From positions 51,116-115,115 of the forward strand of contig NZ_JBHSUL010000009.1 of assembly GCF_042660675.1 (NCBI RefSeq): a DNA stretch of 64,000 bases, in the 5' to 3' direction. The position numbers and the translations under genes are program-made. The DNA comes from Marinilactibacillus sp042660675. GTDB taxonomy: Bacteria > Bacillota > Bacilli > Lactobacillales > Carnobacteriaceae_A. Under the pieces are notes generated by a model, which worked only from the letters and a program-made list of their open reading frames with translations, had not been told where the DNA came from and ran no database searches. This document shows positions 42,610-52,349 of the stretch, one piece after another (the first letter of the stretch is position 1; every line of letters begins with the position of its first letter).

Positions 42610-44499
42610 TTAATTTCTAACCAAGTGTGAAGGTAACACTTTTAATTGTTTCATTCTTTCTTTTGTACGCTGGCGTTTTTGCTCTATACGCTCGCGCTTT
42701 TCAGCTTCTGTGTCTAAATGATAATAGACAACAAAGCCATTTTCATGAAGGACTGTTTGATTATCATAATGAACTGTGCCTGTTTCTAAAGATAATTCTG
42801 CCTCTACTGGAACCGAGTCTAGAAAAGCATCGTCTCTGTCTTGATTGAAGTAGAATATTAATGACTCATTCCCTAAAGTGCGTTTAAATCCGATCAACTG
42901 CTCATCATCTCTAACATCGTTCCAATTCGTTGCGCCATAAGTTAGAATGTTTTGATAATTTTTACGGAAGGAAATCAATTTTTTGGTAAACTCTAGCATA
43001 TCTTGATCCTGAAGTGAGCCATCCCAAACCATGCATTTTCTACAATCAGGATCCATATCCCCATAAAGCCCAATTTCTGTTCCGTAATAAATACAAGGTG
43101 TCCCTGACTGTGCAAACATAAAAGATAGAGCCGATTTGACTAGTTCCTTATCTCCTTTCGCTTTTGTCAGCAACCTAGGAGTATCGTGTGAATCCAACAA
43201 ATTGAACATCACTTCAGAAGTTTGTTGTCTATATAACATCATCTGTGCATTCAATCCAGATACCATACGTGAAGGTGAGATGATTTTCTTTAAAAAGTAA
43301 TTTTCAATATTATCATTGAAAGCATAATTCATCACTGCGTGGAACTCATCTCCGTTTAACCAGTTTTGCGATGAATGCCAGATTTCACCTAAAATATATA
43401 TATCTTCTTTAATCGCTGTCGTTTCTTTGAAGAATTTTTTCCAGAAGAAGTGATCTACTTCATTTGCCACGTCTAATCTCCAAGCATCAATATCGAACTC
43501 TTCTATCCAGTATTTTGCGATGTCTAATAAATAGTCCTGAACTTCTTGATTCGCTGTGTTTAGCTTCGGCATATGTCCTGTAAAAGCGAAGGTTTCATAA
43601 TTCACTCGTCCAACGTTTTCCATTTCATCCGTCGTCAACTCTCCGAGATTTTGTACTGGATAATTGTGGATATAGAACCAGTCTGTGTATTTTGAATTTT
43701 CTTGATATTTCAGCACATCTTGCCATTGCGGAGAATGCCATCCCATATGGTTGAACACTGCATCCAGCATAATTTTGATGCCTTTTTCGTGGGCTTTACT
43801 GATTAATTCTCTGAACGTTTCTTTATCTCCAAAGGCAGGATCAATTTCGTAATAATCGATGGTGTCGTATTTATGATTAGAAGACGCCTTGAAAATTGGG
43901 CACAAATAAATACCGTTGATACCAAGATCTTCTAGGTAATCCAGTCGATCGATGATGCCTCTTAAATCTCCACCATAGAAATCGTCTCTGGACGGATTTT
44001 CTTTATGCCCCCAAGGCAGAGTGTCTTCGGGATTAATAGATGCATCGCCATTCTCAAAACGATCTGGAAAAATTTGGTACCAAACTGTTTCCTTTACCCA
44101 TTCTGGAGCTTTAAAGGCATCAATTTCATGGATATAAGGAATTCTAAAGTAAAAGCTCGCTTCTTGTAAAAAGGCTTCTTCATAGGGATAAACACCTTGA
44201 TCAGAATAGAATACTTCAATCCCGTCTTGACCAGTCACATGAAATCCATAAGACATTCGATTAGTTTGCTCGTGGGTATCAATCAGCCAATAGTCATGTA
44301 AGTTAGTACTGGCTATTTTCTTCATTTCCTTACCGTTTTCGTACCATTTATCCGCGTCAATCGTGTAAGGATCTCCACTCAATAGTTCGACATGAGCGAC
44401 ATCTCCAGCTTGTGTTCTCAAGCGGATATGGAAATGATTTTTTTCGTATAGGTAGGCATATTCGCTTTCAGTTCGGTGGTATAAAGCTGCTGTGTTCAT
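42610..44499 (-). CDS. GH13_20 neopullulanase / cyclomaltodextrinase-like, paralog 2
   Basis: 629 residues, related over the full length to the neighbouring paralog. TVWYQIFPDRFENGDAS, DAVFNHMGWHSPQ, nucleophile Asp in DAWRLDVANEVDHFF, acid Glu in YILGEIWHSS and LLDSHDTPRLLTK are intact. Extra length is a basic C-terminal tail (EKRERIEQKRQRTKERMKQL). No signal peptide. Four nt after the upstream GH13 gene. Confidence 0.88.
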   Translation of the reverse strand: MNTAALYHRTESEYAYLYEKNHFHIRLRTQAGDVAHVELLSGDPYTIDADKWYENGKEMKKIASTNLHDYWLIDTHEQTNRMSYGFHVTGQDGIEVFYSDQGVYPYEEAFLQEASFYFRIPYIHEIDAFKAPEWVKETVWYQIFPDRFENGDASINPEDTLPWGHKENPSRDDFYGGDLRGIIDRLDYLEDLGINGIYLCPIFKASSNHKYDTIDYYEIDPAFGDKETFRELISKAHEKGIKIMLDAVFNHMGWHSPQWQDVLKYQENSKYTDWFYIHNYPVQNLGELTTDEMENVGRVNYETFAFTGHMPKLNTANQEVQDYLLDIAKYWIEEFDIDAWRLDVANEVDHFFWKKFFKETTAIKEDIYILGEIWHSSQNWLNGDEFHAVMNYAFNDNIENYFLKKIISPSRMVSGLNAQMMLYRQQTSEVMFNLLDSHDTPRLLTKAKGDKELVKSALSFMFAQSGTPCIYYGTEIGLYGDMDPDCRKCMVWDGSLQDQDMLEFTKKLISFRKNYQNILTYGATNWNDVRDDEQLIGFKRTLGNESLIFYFNQDRDDAFLDSVPVEAELSLETGTVHYDNQTVLHENGFVVYYHLDTEAEKRERIEQKRQRTKERMKQLKVLPSHLVRN

Positions 44500-44503
44500 T
44501 TAA

Positions 44504-46201
44504 TTAACTCCCTTTATAGTCTGATTTAATAACAAGTGAAGCATAAGGTGATAAGACAATTTTTCCATTATTATAGGTGTTGTTTCCAACACTTAACGTA
44601 CTGTCTTGATTATTAAAATCGGTTAGATCTAGCAAACTCTCCTGTGGCTCTCCACTTAAATTCGAGATGACAATTGCTTGTTCTTCTTCAAATTGTCGAC
44701 GGTAAGCCATGATTGGGCTTTTGGAAACGAGCATCTCGTAAGATCCATGTGTGAATAGAGCTGTTTTTTTCAGTTGAATGAGTTGTTTATAAAAGGTCAA
44801 AATACTGTCTATATCTGTTTCTTGAGCAGCCACATTGTAGGCTATTTCCTGATTGACTCCACTCCAAGGCTCCACAGTAGAAAAGCCCGCATAGATTTGA
44901 TCTGACCACTGCATAGCTCCTCTACTAGCATTGATACTAAGTGCGCCCAAATAGTTTTGTGCTTCTTCTTCAGTGATTCCTCTGTCCAAAAGCGTTGCAT
45001 ACACTTCATGAATATGCTCAATTCGTGTATTCTCCCAACGCTTTAATTCTAAATTCTTCATTCCGATTTCTTCACCGTTTAAAAGAACGGGTACACCTCT
45101 TTGCAAGTACATTGTTGTCGCAAGTGTTTTGGCACTTTCTTCCCTGAATTCAGTGGGATCTCCTAATCTGGAAATCGCTCTTTGCATGTCATGATTGTTC
45201 AAATAGAGCGTCATCTCACTGACTTCTCCAACTTTTCTCTGCCATTCATCCATAACTTGTTTAAAGGCTATGATGTTTAACTTCCCTTCTTGATTTTCTA
45301 AAGGAAATCGGTCGTCTTTTTTTGTCGTATCCATTGGGAAATATTTAAAAGAGACAATCGAATCACAGGCTTCTCCTTTAGGAAAGGTATACTTGACCGC
45401 TCTTTCTGGGTCAGCGGATGCTGCCTCACCTAGCAAATAAGCATCTGGATAATCTTCTCTAATACTTGCAGAAAATTCTCTCAGATAGTCATCTACTTGA
45501 GGTAAATTAGCAAAAAATTCTTCTGCACTAACCAGTTGACCAGGATCCGCATATCGGGCGTCAGGATATCCGAGCTCTTTCTCCATGTGAATAAACGCAT
45601 CAAGCCTATATCCGTCAATGCCTTTTTCTAGCCAGAACTTTGCTATTTTGATCATTTCTTTACGAACCACTTCGTTTTGCCAATTCAAATCTGGCATTTC
45701 TTTGTCAAACAGATGAAAATAATAGTCACCTGTTTCAGATTCTTTCTCCCAAACAGATCCACCAAAAAAAGATTTCCAGTTGTTTGGTAGCTTTCCCTTT
45801 TGCTCTTCTTCCTTCCATATGTAGTAGTCTCGGTAAGGATTGTCCGGTCCTTTCAACGCTTCCTGAAACCATTTATGTTTGGAAGATGTGTGGTTCAATA
45901 CAAGATCAAACAAGATTTTAAGTCCTCTTTTGTGCGCCTCCTCAATTAGTAACTCTACTACTTCCATACTGCCATATTGTGGATCGATGGTGTAATAGTC
46001 AGAGACATCATAACCATTATCCACATGTGGAGAACTAAAAATTGGATTCAACCATATCGTCGTTACTCCTAATTCTTGAATGTAATCAAGCTTTTGGATG
46101 ACACCTTTTAAGTCACCGATACCATCCTGATTCGTGTCCAAAAAACTTTTTGGATACACCTGATAGATGACTTCTCCACTATTTATTCGACTACTCGTCA
46201 C
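44504..46201 (-). CDS. GH13 oligo-1,6-glucosidase / glucan alpha-glucosidase-like
   Basis: 565 residues, cytoplasmic. VIYQVYPKSFLDTNQDGIGDL, DLVLNHTSSKHKWFQ, nucleophile Asp in DGYRLDAFIHM, acid Glu in YLLGEAASADPER and LYLNNHDMQRAISR. QVYPKSF places it near GH13_31/DexB-type exo-enzymes; specificity may include alpha-1,6 links. First gene of the unit, behind its own promoter and operator. Confidence 0.88.
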   Translation of the reverse strand: MTSSRINSGEVIYQVYPKSFLDTNQDGIGDLKGVIQKLDYIQELGVTTIWLNPIFSSPHVDNGYDVSDYYTIDPQYGSMEVVELLIEEAHKRGLKILFDLVLNHTSSKHKWFQEALKGPDNPYRDYYIWKEEEQKGKLPNNWKSFFGGSVWEKESETGDYYFHLFDKEMPDLNWQNEVVRKEMIKIAKFWLEKGIDGYRLDAFIHMEKELGYPDARYADPGQLVSAEEFFANLPQVDDYLREFSASIREDYPDAYLLGEAASADPERAVKYTFPKGEACDSIVSFKYFPMDTTKKDDRFPLENQEGKLNIIAFKQVMDEWQRKVGEVSEMTLYLNNHDMQRAISRLGDPTEFREESAKTLATTMYLQRGVPVLLNGEEIGMKNLELKRWENTRIEHIHEVYATLLDRGITEEEAQNYLGALSINASRGAMQWSDQIYAGFSTVEPWSGVNQEIAYNVAAQETDIDSILTFYKQLIQLKKTALFTHGSYEMLVSKSPIMAYRRQFEEEQAIVISNLSGEPQESLLDLTDFNNQDSTLSVGNNTYNNGKIVLSPYASLVIKSDYKGS

Positions 46202-46235
46202 TTAAAGCCCTCCTTCGTGAAGCGGTTTCATTATT

Positions 46236-46290
46236 ATTCTAGCATCTGCCTTAAAAGAAACAAGGTAATCTTCAATGTTACCGATAACAG
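46236..46290 (-). promoter_or_regulatory. Promoter and candidate MalR operator of the GH13 unit
   Basis: TTGTTT (46263-46258), 16 nt, TAGAAT (46241-46236, extended by TG). TGTTACCGATAACAG (46276-46290) matches the malE operator at 13 of 15 positions and also ends 12 nt upstream of the -35. A cre-like TGAAGCGGTTTCA near 46217-46229 is one base short of consensus. Confidence 0.7.
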
Positions 46291-46320
46291 AAAAAAACCA
46301 GAGCTTATGTGCTCTGGTCC
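46291..46320 (-). terminator. Terminator of malR
   Basis: GGACCAGAGC / GCTCTGGTTTTTTT on the minus strand, 25 nt past the regulator stop codon and directly abutting the operator of the next unit. Confidence 0.9.
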
Positions 46321-46344
46321 TGAATTCATCCTATTTTGAATCAT

Positions 46345-47313
46345 CTAAACGGACGGTTCTCGCGTAGTGCCTCCTAGTTTTAATTCCGTCTCAAAAATCG
46401 CATTTTCTTGAGGAAGTCCACCAGCATTGATTTTATTTAATACTAACTGTACTGCAGCCGCACCCATTTCGTCGAGTGATTGTTTCAAGGTCGTCAAAAA
46501 TGGATAAGCAATTTGATCCAAAAACACACCGTCGTGTCCAATAATCCCATACTCTTCTGGAATGCTACCGCCTTGTTCTTGCAATTCTCTGCTGATTCCT
46601 AAAGCTAATCGATCTGTTGCACAAATAAATAAAGTATTCGAATTGAATTCTTGCCAATTTTCTCTAATAAACGTCGCTGAAAATCGTGATCGATTCTCTA
46701 ATTTTACAACTTGTTGCTTTAAACCATATATTTCCATAGCCTTCCGGTAGCCTTTTTCTCTAGATAACGCAAACGGTTCGTTGACGTCCATACCAATGAA
46801 TACGATAGTCTCATAATTTAAAAGCACGCCATACTCTACTGCTTTTTCAATACTCTTTTGATTATCACTATCGACAAAATCATATCCATGGGTATTTTCA
46901 CCAAATAATACCATTGGTTTATCGAGTGTGTTGAGCCATTTGTAATCCGATTCTCTCATCCCACATACAATGTACCCATCTGAATCTCCAATTTGAGTAT
47001 TGCGCTTGGTTACTAATTGAAGTCCATAAGAATGCTTTTCCAATTCGTTCGCAATACCTACAAGCAATTGCATATAATAAGGTTCTACATAATCCATTTC
47101 TTCCAGTATTAATAGTTTGATAATTTGTGTACGGTTTTCAGCTAATGCTTTTGCCATGACGTTTGGTTTATAGTTCAATTCTTTCATTGCGGCATGGACC
47201 ATAATTTTTAATTCTTCTGTTACCCTTTCAGGGTGATTGATGACTCGAGAAACGGTCATTTTAGAAACATTGGCTTTTTTTGCCACATCACTTAATGTTG
47301 GCAATAGAATCAT
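46345..47313 (-). CDS. malR: LacI/GalR-family regulator, probably MalR
   Basis: 322 residues: LacI HTH (TLSDVAKKANVSKMTVSRVIN, hinge KPNVMAKALAENRT) and a periplasmic-binding-like sugar domain (VFIGMDVNEPFALSREKGYRKA, IIGHDGVFLDQIAYPFLTTLKQ). Its place upstream of the GH13 and mal genes and the two shared palindromes nearby make it the likely maltodextrin regulator. The N-terminal start (ATG 47313 or TTG at 47304) is uncertain. Confidence 0.87.
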   Translation of the reverse strand: MILLPTLSDVAKKANVSKMTVSRVINHPERVTEELKIMVHAAMKELNYKPNVMAKALAENRTQIIKLLILEEMDYVEPYYMQLLVGIANELEKHSYGLQLVTKRNTQIGDSDGYIVCGMRESDYKWLNTLDKPMVLFGENTHGYDFVDSDNQKSIEKAVEYGVLLNYETIVFIGMDVNEPFALSREKGYRKAMEIYGLKQQVVKLENRSRFSATFIRENWQEFNSNTLFICATDRLALGISRELQEQGGSIPEEYGIIGHDGVFLDQIAYPFLTTLKQSLDEMGAAAVQLVLNKINAGGLPQENAIFETELKLGGTTREPSV

Positions 47314-47486
47314 CTCATTTCTGATGGTTGATCACTGATCACCTAGCATGAGCGCACACTGATTTTTTACCATCGTTTTATCCAGTTGATTTTAGCATAT
47401 TTAAAATACTGTCGCTATAACTTATAATTAACGCTATTCGTTTTCCTTACATCATTATCTTTTTAACCTGGATGGTTAACTAATAA

Positions 47487-47545
47487 AAAAGACCTATAAA
47501 GTCGTAACCTTGTTTGGTTACAAAAATTTCTAGGTCAGTCTTTCA
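47487..47545 (-). terminator. Terminator after the 101-residue membrane protein
   Basis: AAAGACTGACCTA and TAGGTCTTTTTT arms with an inner GTAACC / GGTTAC hairpin on the minus strand. Confidence 0.75.
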
Positions 47546-47550
47546 AGGGT

Positions 47551-47856
47551 TTAGGTGTTCTCTGCTTGTTTCATTTTATAATAATTATATCCTAGTTGAG
47601 CAAAGTATCCAATAACACCTATCGTTACTAAGGCAATGCTTACTGATTGTGACCATACGTCGCTATAAAGGATAATCCAAATAGATAACACAATCAAAGG
47701 AGCTATCCATAATGTACGAATAAATTTTCTACGGTAGGAAAGACCGTAATACACAAACTGAAATCCCTTGTCTGTCTTTTTATGATTACGATAAATAATC
47801 GGTAAAACAATTGCTAAAATCACCCCAACAATGATAGGCAAATAGATCCACCACAT
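47551..47856 (-). CDS. Small membrane protein, 101 residues, unknown
   Basis: AAGGAGG 7 nt before the ATG. Three hydrophobic spans (WWIYLPIIVGVILAIVLPIIY, LWIAPLIVLSIWIILY, VSIALVTIGVIGYFAQLGY) with a basic cytoplasmic loop (YRRKFIR). Single-gene unit with its own terminator. No family recognised. Confidence 0.65.
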   Translation of the reverse strand: MWWIYLPIIVGVILAIVLPIIYRNHKKTDKGFQFVYYGLSYRRKFIRTLWIAPLIVLSIWIILYSDVWSQSVSIALVTIGVIGYFAQLGYNYYKMKQAENT

Positions 47857-48016
47857 GCTGTTTCCTCCTTATTGTTTTTTTCAAGATTAGCTTAACATGA
47901 CAATCAGTCTATTATCGATTTATACTTCTCTAAACGAATATAGATGAGCAACAACTTCTGACTTTTAATCCTTCTATATTCAAAGCAATATATCTAACTC
48001 AATTTCTTTCTTCTCA

Positions 48017-49558
48017 CTATTCTCGATTTGCATACTTATTTTGAAACGCTACAACTGACTGATACTCTTGCTCGTATAATCGACTTAAACGGATAAATAT
48101 AGGTAATAATTCTTTATAGACGAGTCCTTTTTCTTTATCCGGGTGATTGATTGATTTTGTCTTGACCATTTTCTTCACTTCAAAAAGATCATCGATTTCT
48201 CCAATCGCAAATAATCCTAAAATTGCCGCACCTAAGCAGGCACTTTCTACTGATTCTGGAACGTGAACTTCGTGACCAAAGATATCTGCGACCATTTGTC
48301 TCCAAACGTTTGAATGGGCGAATCCACCGGTAGCACGAACTTCTTTCGGTGTTCCAATCAATTCTTCTAGCGCCAGCAAGACCATATACATATTCATATT
48401 GATCCCTTCAAGGACCGCACGCATCATGTGGTCGCGCTTATGGTGCATCGCCAGTCCGAAAAATGATCCTCTAGCATTCGCATTCCAGGAAGGGGCTCTT
48501 TCTCCTGATAAGTAAGGGTGAAACAGTAAACCTTCAGATCCTGCAGCTACTTGATCCATTCGTTCTGTGATCAGGTCATACGGGTTTTGATTCAGTTCTT
48601 TCGCCTTCTGTACTTCTTCAGTGCAAAATTCATCTCTCAACCATCTCAATACCATTCCACCATTGTTAACGGGACCGCCGATGACCCAGTGATTTTCCGT
48701 CAGCGCATAACAGAAGGTTCTTCCTTTCTCATCCGTAATCGGCTTGTCTGTAACAGTTCTGATAGCCCCACTTGTTCCAATCGTAATCGCAACTTCTCCT
48801 GGCATAACGGCATCTACCCCTAAATTTGCTAGACAGCCATCATTTGCTCCAATGATAAAAGGCACTTCAGGATCAATCCCCATTTCGTCTGCAAGCTCTG
48901 CATTGAGTCCCTTAAACTGTGTCGTTGTCGAAACGAGTCGAGATAAATAATTAGAATCAATCCCTGCAATTTCTAGAGCTTCTTCGTCCCAGTCGAGCGT
49001 ATACATATTGAGCAATCCTGTTGCGGAAGCAATGGAATGATCGACAACATATTCCTTGAAAAATATATTGAAAACATATTCTTTTATCCCGATAAATTTA
49101 GCTGTTCGTTTAAAAATCTCTGGTTGATCTTTTCTGATCCACAAAATATTCGTTAACGGGGACATCGGATGAATTGGTGTACCCGTTTTTTTATAGAGTT
49201 CTAATCCAGTTTGGCTTTTGATCTCTTCTGCGTAAGGTTCGCTTCTTTGATCCGCCCAAGTGATTGAAGGGGTCAAGGGTAATCCCTCATCATCAATCGC
49301 AATCAAGCTATGCATGGCAGCACTAAATGAAATGAGCTTTAATGACGTTTTGGAAATCCCGCTTTTATCCATGACTTCTTTGATTGAACGTTTTACAGCT
49401 TCTAGTATTTCTGTTGGATCTTGAACAGCCGCTCCCGGTTCTGGTACGTTTAAAGGGTACTCTACCGTAGACTGACTTCTGACTTTACCTTTTTGATCGA
49501 ACAGGACAGCTTTTGTACTTGTTGTCCCTAAATCGACACCCATCATATATGTGTCCAC
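48017..49558 (-). CDS. gntK: Gluconokinase, FGGY family
   Basis: Phosphorylates D-gluconate to 6-phosphogluconate. FGGY kinase of 513 residues from GTG 49558 (AAAGGA 8 nt upstream). MGVDLGTTSTKAVLFDQKG is the N-terminal ATPase motif, AMHSLIAIDD, WADQRSEPYA, and the second signature GLLFHPYLSGERAPSWN. The adjoining 6-phosphogluconate dehydrogenase makes gluconate the best substrate call. No gluconate permease gene is seen in the window. Confidence 0.88.
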   Translation of the reverse strand: MDTYMMGVDLGTTSTKAVLFDQKGKVRSQSTVEYPLNVPEPGAAVQDPTEILEAVKRSIKEVMDKSGISKTSLKLISFSAAMHSLIAIDDEGLPLTPSITWADQRSEPYAEEIKSQTGLELYKKTGTPIHPMSPLTNILWIRKDQPEIFKRTAKFIGIKEYVFNIFFKEYVVDHSIASATGLLNMYTLDWDEEALEIAGIDSNYLSRLVSTTTQFKGLNAELADEMGIDPEVPFIIGANDGCLANLGVDAVMPGEVAITIGTSGAIRTVTDKPITDEKGRTFCYALTENHWVIGGPVNNGGMVLRWLRDEFCTEEVQKAKELNQNPYDLITERMDQVAAGSEGLLFHPYLSGERAPSWNANARGSFFGLAMHHKRDHMMRAVLEGINMNMYMVLLALEELIGTPKEVRATGGFAHSNVWRQMVADIFGHEVHVPESVESACLGAAILGLFAIGEIDDLFEVKKMVKTKSINHPDKEKGLVYKELLPIFIRLSRLYEQEYQSVVAFQNKYANRE

Positions 49559-49668
49559 ACTGACTTTCCTTTCCAAATGCACTTCAATATGCCTACTGAT
49601 TACTTGATTTCATGTATAACTATACCCCTGATTCTAAGTGAACACAAATTAAGATTAATCCGTTTTCA

Positions 49669-50571
49669 TTATCCTTGTTGCTTTTCTACCGCATGGCCAC
49701 CAAACTGATTTCTTAAAGAAGCAACCACTTTCCCACTAAAGGAATCCGTTTCTAAAGAGCGGTTTCGCATCATGAGGGACAACGCAATAACTGGTGCTGC
49801 CGTTTCTAGTTCCATTGCTGTTTCTACTGTCCATTTGCCTTCTCCTGATGCCTGAACGACACCTTTGATTTGATCTAATTTAGGGTCTTCAGAGAAAGCC
49901 GATTCCATCAATTCCATTAGCCAAGAGCGAATAACAGAACCATGATTCCATACGTGTGCTACTTTTTCATGGTCAAAATCATAAGGACTTTTTTCTAAAA
50001 TATCGAATCCCTCACTAATTGATTGCATCATTCCATATTCAATGCCATTATGAATCATTTTAAGGAAGTGCCCACTACCGGATTCTCCCGTATAGAGGTA
50101 CCCATTTTCTACGGATAGATCTTTGAATAGCGGTTCTAGTTTTTCAAAAACTGGGCGGTCTCCACCAATCATCATGCAGGCTCCCTCTAAAGCACCTTCC
50201 ATTCCTCCGCTCGTACCGACATCTATATAGGAAATACCTTTTTCAGCGAGCTTGGAGTATCTTCTAACCGTATCTTTGTAGTGACTATTTCCACCATCAA
50301 TTAATATATCTCCTTCACTCAAATGAGGGATTAATTCAGTGATCAAGTTTTCTGTAATCTTACCTGAAGGAACCATCATCCAGATAATCTTCTGATCATT
50401 TAAGTATCTGATCGTCTCTTCTATTGTTTCTACCCCGTGGGCTCCTTTTTTTTCCGCCTGTTTTACTTGATCTAACTTTACATCATAAGCTACAACTTCG
50501 TGGTTTTGCTTTAGTGCATTTTGCATTAGATTGAATCCCATTTTTCCTAGTCCCATAATCGCTAATTTCAT
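49669..50571 (-). CDS. gnd: 6-phosphogluconate dehydrogenase, short decarboxylating type
   Basis: Oxidative decarboxylation of 6-phosphogluconate to ribulose-5-phosphate. ATG 50571 with GGAGGGTG upstream gives 300 residues, the short GntZ/YqeC-type form. KLAIMGLGKMGFNLMQNAL is the dinucleotide site; DGGNSHYKDT, VGTSGGMEGALEGACMMIGG and FLKMIHNGIEYGMMQ (catalytic Lys region) follow. 110 nt upstream of gntK in the same direction. Confidence 0.92.
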   Translation of the reverse strand: MKLAIMGLGKMGFNLMQNALKQNHEVVAYDVKLDQVKQAEKKGAHGVETIEETIRYLNDQKIIWMMVPSGKITENLITELIPHLSEGDILIDGGNSHYKDTVRRYSKLAEKGISYIDVGTSGGMEGALEGACMMIGGDRPVFEKLEPLFKDLSVENGYLYTGESGSGHFLKMIHNGIEYGMMQSISEGFDILEKSPYDFDHEKVAHVWNHGSVIRSWLMELMESAFSEDPKLDQIKGVVQASGEGKWTVETAMELETAAPVIALSLMMRNRSLETDSFSGKVVASLRNQFGGHAVEKQQG

Positions 50572-50667
50572 ATCTTCACCCTCCAAGGAAATATATTTCA
50601 CAAAGTCAGTATATAAAAGAATATTATTTTATTCAAGTTTAATATAAAAATATTTTCTTTCTTTATG

Positions 50668-50686
50668 TTTCTATTTATAATAGAAA
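50668..50686 (+). promoter_or_regulatory. Candidate operator/promoter in the gnd-rpiR divergent gap
   Basis: Inverted repeat TTTCTAT-TTATA-ATAGAAA overlapping a TATAAT hexamer (50676-50681) on the plus strand, 27 nt before the first RpiR gene. A position over the -10 fits repression. A second AT-only inverted repeat lies at about 50620-50657. Confidence 0.45.
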
Positions 50687-50714
50687 TACAATCCATAAAG
50701 GAGTTAAAGAATTT

Positions 50715-51566
50715 ATGACACCTACCCAGAGCTGTAAAATTAGAATCCGGTCACTTTATGCCTCTTTCAGTGAAAAGGAAAAACGATTGGCTGATTATAT
50801 TTTAAATCATCCTGAAAAAATTATTCACGGAACGATTACGCAAATTGCCGCGGATACTCAATTGGCGGATTCGACGGTCTTCCGATTTTGTAAAAGAATT
50901 CAATATAACGGCTTTCAAGATATGAAAATTGCCCTAGCTTCTGAACAAACAGAGACGCTTCAAGATATTCACGAGCATTTATCTGTTGATGATGATTCCC
51001 GTACCATTATAAGAAAAGTGTTTGAATCCAATATGAAAACACTTGAAGACACGTTGACCGTTCTAGACGAAGCACAGTTCAAACAAGCGATTGATGTGCT
51101 TCTTCATGCAAACAGAATAGAACTGTTCGGTTTCGGTGGATCCAACGTCATTGCTTTAGATGGATATCATAAATTGATTCGTACCGGTCTATCCGTTTCT
51201 GCGCAAATTGACGCGCACATGCAATTGATGTCTGCCTCACAGCTGACCTCTTCAGATGTAGCCATTCTGATCTCTCACACCGGTCACTCAAAAGATATTC
51301 TGGAATTGGTAGATATTTTCAAACAGAATAATGTTCCAACTATTGGGATAACAAGCTTTACGCAATCCCCTTTAAATGATCAAGTCGATTATGCTTTACA
51401 CACATTGTCCGAAGAAACAGACTATCGCTCTGAAGCGCTCTCCTCAAGAATTGCGCAACTCAGTCTTTTAGATGCGCTTTACGTCAGCATTATGATGCAA
51501 ATAGAAGAAAAAGGAAAAGCCTCTATCACTAAAGTCCGTAAAGCCATACAGAATCGTAGAATATAA
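50715..51566 (+). CDS. RpiR-family regulator 1 (HTH_6 + SIS)
   Basis: 283 residues. The N-terminal HTH_6 (~1-77; SFSEKEKRLADYILNHPEKI, DSTVFRFCKRIQYNGFQDMK) precedes a SIS sugar-phosphate domain (~120-270; IELFGFGGSNVIALD, ILISHTGHSKDILELVDIFK). AAGGAG ribosome site. It is divergent from gnd-gntK and is probably their regulator, with a phosphosugar such as 6-phosphogluconate as effector; inference. Confidence 0.92.
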   Translation: MTPTQSCKIRIRSLYASFSEKEKRLADYILNHPEKIIHGTITQIAADTQLADSTVFRFCKRIQYNGFQDMKIALASEQTETLQDIHEHLSVDDDSRTIIRKVFESNMKTLEDTLTVLDEAQFKQAIDVLLHANRIELFGFGGSNVIALDGYHKLIRTGLSVSAQIDAHMQLMSASQLTSSDVAILISHTGHSKDILELVDIFKQNNVPTIGITSFTQSPLNDQVDYALHTLSEETDYRSEALSSRIAQLSLLDALYVSIMMQIEEKGKASITKVRKAIQNRRI

Positions 51567-51584
51567 CAGTAGAGGAGTTTATCC

Positions 51585-52340
51585 ATGATTGATTTAAATA
51601 AATTAACGGCTGAAAACCATTTAACCTCTCTTGAAGAAGAAATTTTCAAGTACTTTATTGAACATATCGATACTGTCCAAGATATGGGAGTCCGAGCTTT
51701 GGCCAAAGCGACTTTCACCTCCCCTGCCTCCGTTATTCGCTTATCTAAGAAATTGGGATATACAGGTTTTACAGATATGTACTATTCTTTGTTACCGATC
51801 ATAAAAAAAGCTGAATATAGTTCTGTCGATTCAGAAGAAACGATTTTAAGTACCGATTTGAAATCGATTATCCGAAACTGCTCAGCCGAGACGACGCAAC
51901 AGTTTATTGATAACGTACTACTCTTGAAGAACCAATACATCTTTATCTACGCCACTGGTTTTTCACAGATCACAGCGGAATATATTTACAAAAAATTACT
52001 CGTACTCGGTAGAAAAGCCATTTTAGCTAGCGGTTCTGACTCCATTGGGGTCTTCGAGAACAATTTAGAGGATATTGGAGCCATGATTGTTGTGTCTAAA
52101 TCCGGTGAAACAAAACAAGTTTACCAAAAGTTACAAACTGCAAAAGAAGCCAATATTTATACAGTTTCTTTTACTCGAGAAATCGAAAACCGAATCGGTT
52201 TATTGTCAGATTTGAATATCCAAGTTTATGATTTCCATAAGTTGGATGACCGTAATATGCTGCCGAACTTGTTTTTTCCTGGCGTGCTCTTATCCTTTGA
52301 ATCCATTGTAGAACAGTATCTAAATCAATCAAATACTTAA
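51585..52340 (+). CDS. RpiR-family regulator 2 (HTH_6 + SIS)
   Basis: 251 residues, same architecture as its neighbour but clearly different in sequence. HTH_6 has LTSLEEEIFKYFIEHIDTVQD and SPASVIRLSKKLGYTGFTDM; SIS has FIYATGFSQITAEYIYKKL and MIVVSKSGETKQVYQKL. AGAGGAG ribosome site, 18 nt after regulator 1. It is followed by a terminator and then the alpha-glucoside PTS genes, which it probably controls (GlvR/MalR-type RpiR). Confidence 0.9.
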   Translation: MIDLNKLTAENHLTSLEEEIFKYFIEHIDTVQDMGVRALAKATFTSPASVIRLSKKLGYTGFTDMYYSLLPIIKKAEYSSVDSEETILSTDLKSIIRNCSAETTQQFIDNVLLLKNQYIFIYATGFSQITAEYIYKKLLVLGRKAILASGSDSIGVFENNLEDIGAMIVVSKSGETKQVYQKLQTAKEANIYTVSFTREIENRIGLLSDLNIQVYDFHKLDDRNMLPNLFFPGVLLSFESIVEQYLNQSNT

Positions 52341-52349
52341 TCCTTTTAT

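Noticed and set aside
46217..46229. TGAAGCGGTTTCA as a cre site upstream of the GH13 gene
   Set aside because: It is one base shorter than the cre consensus in the middle, so spacing of the two half-sites is wrong; mentioned only as cre-like.
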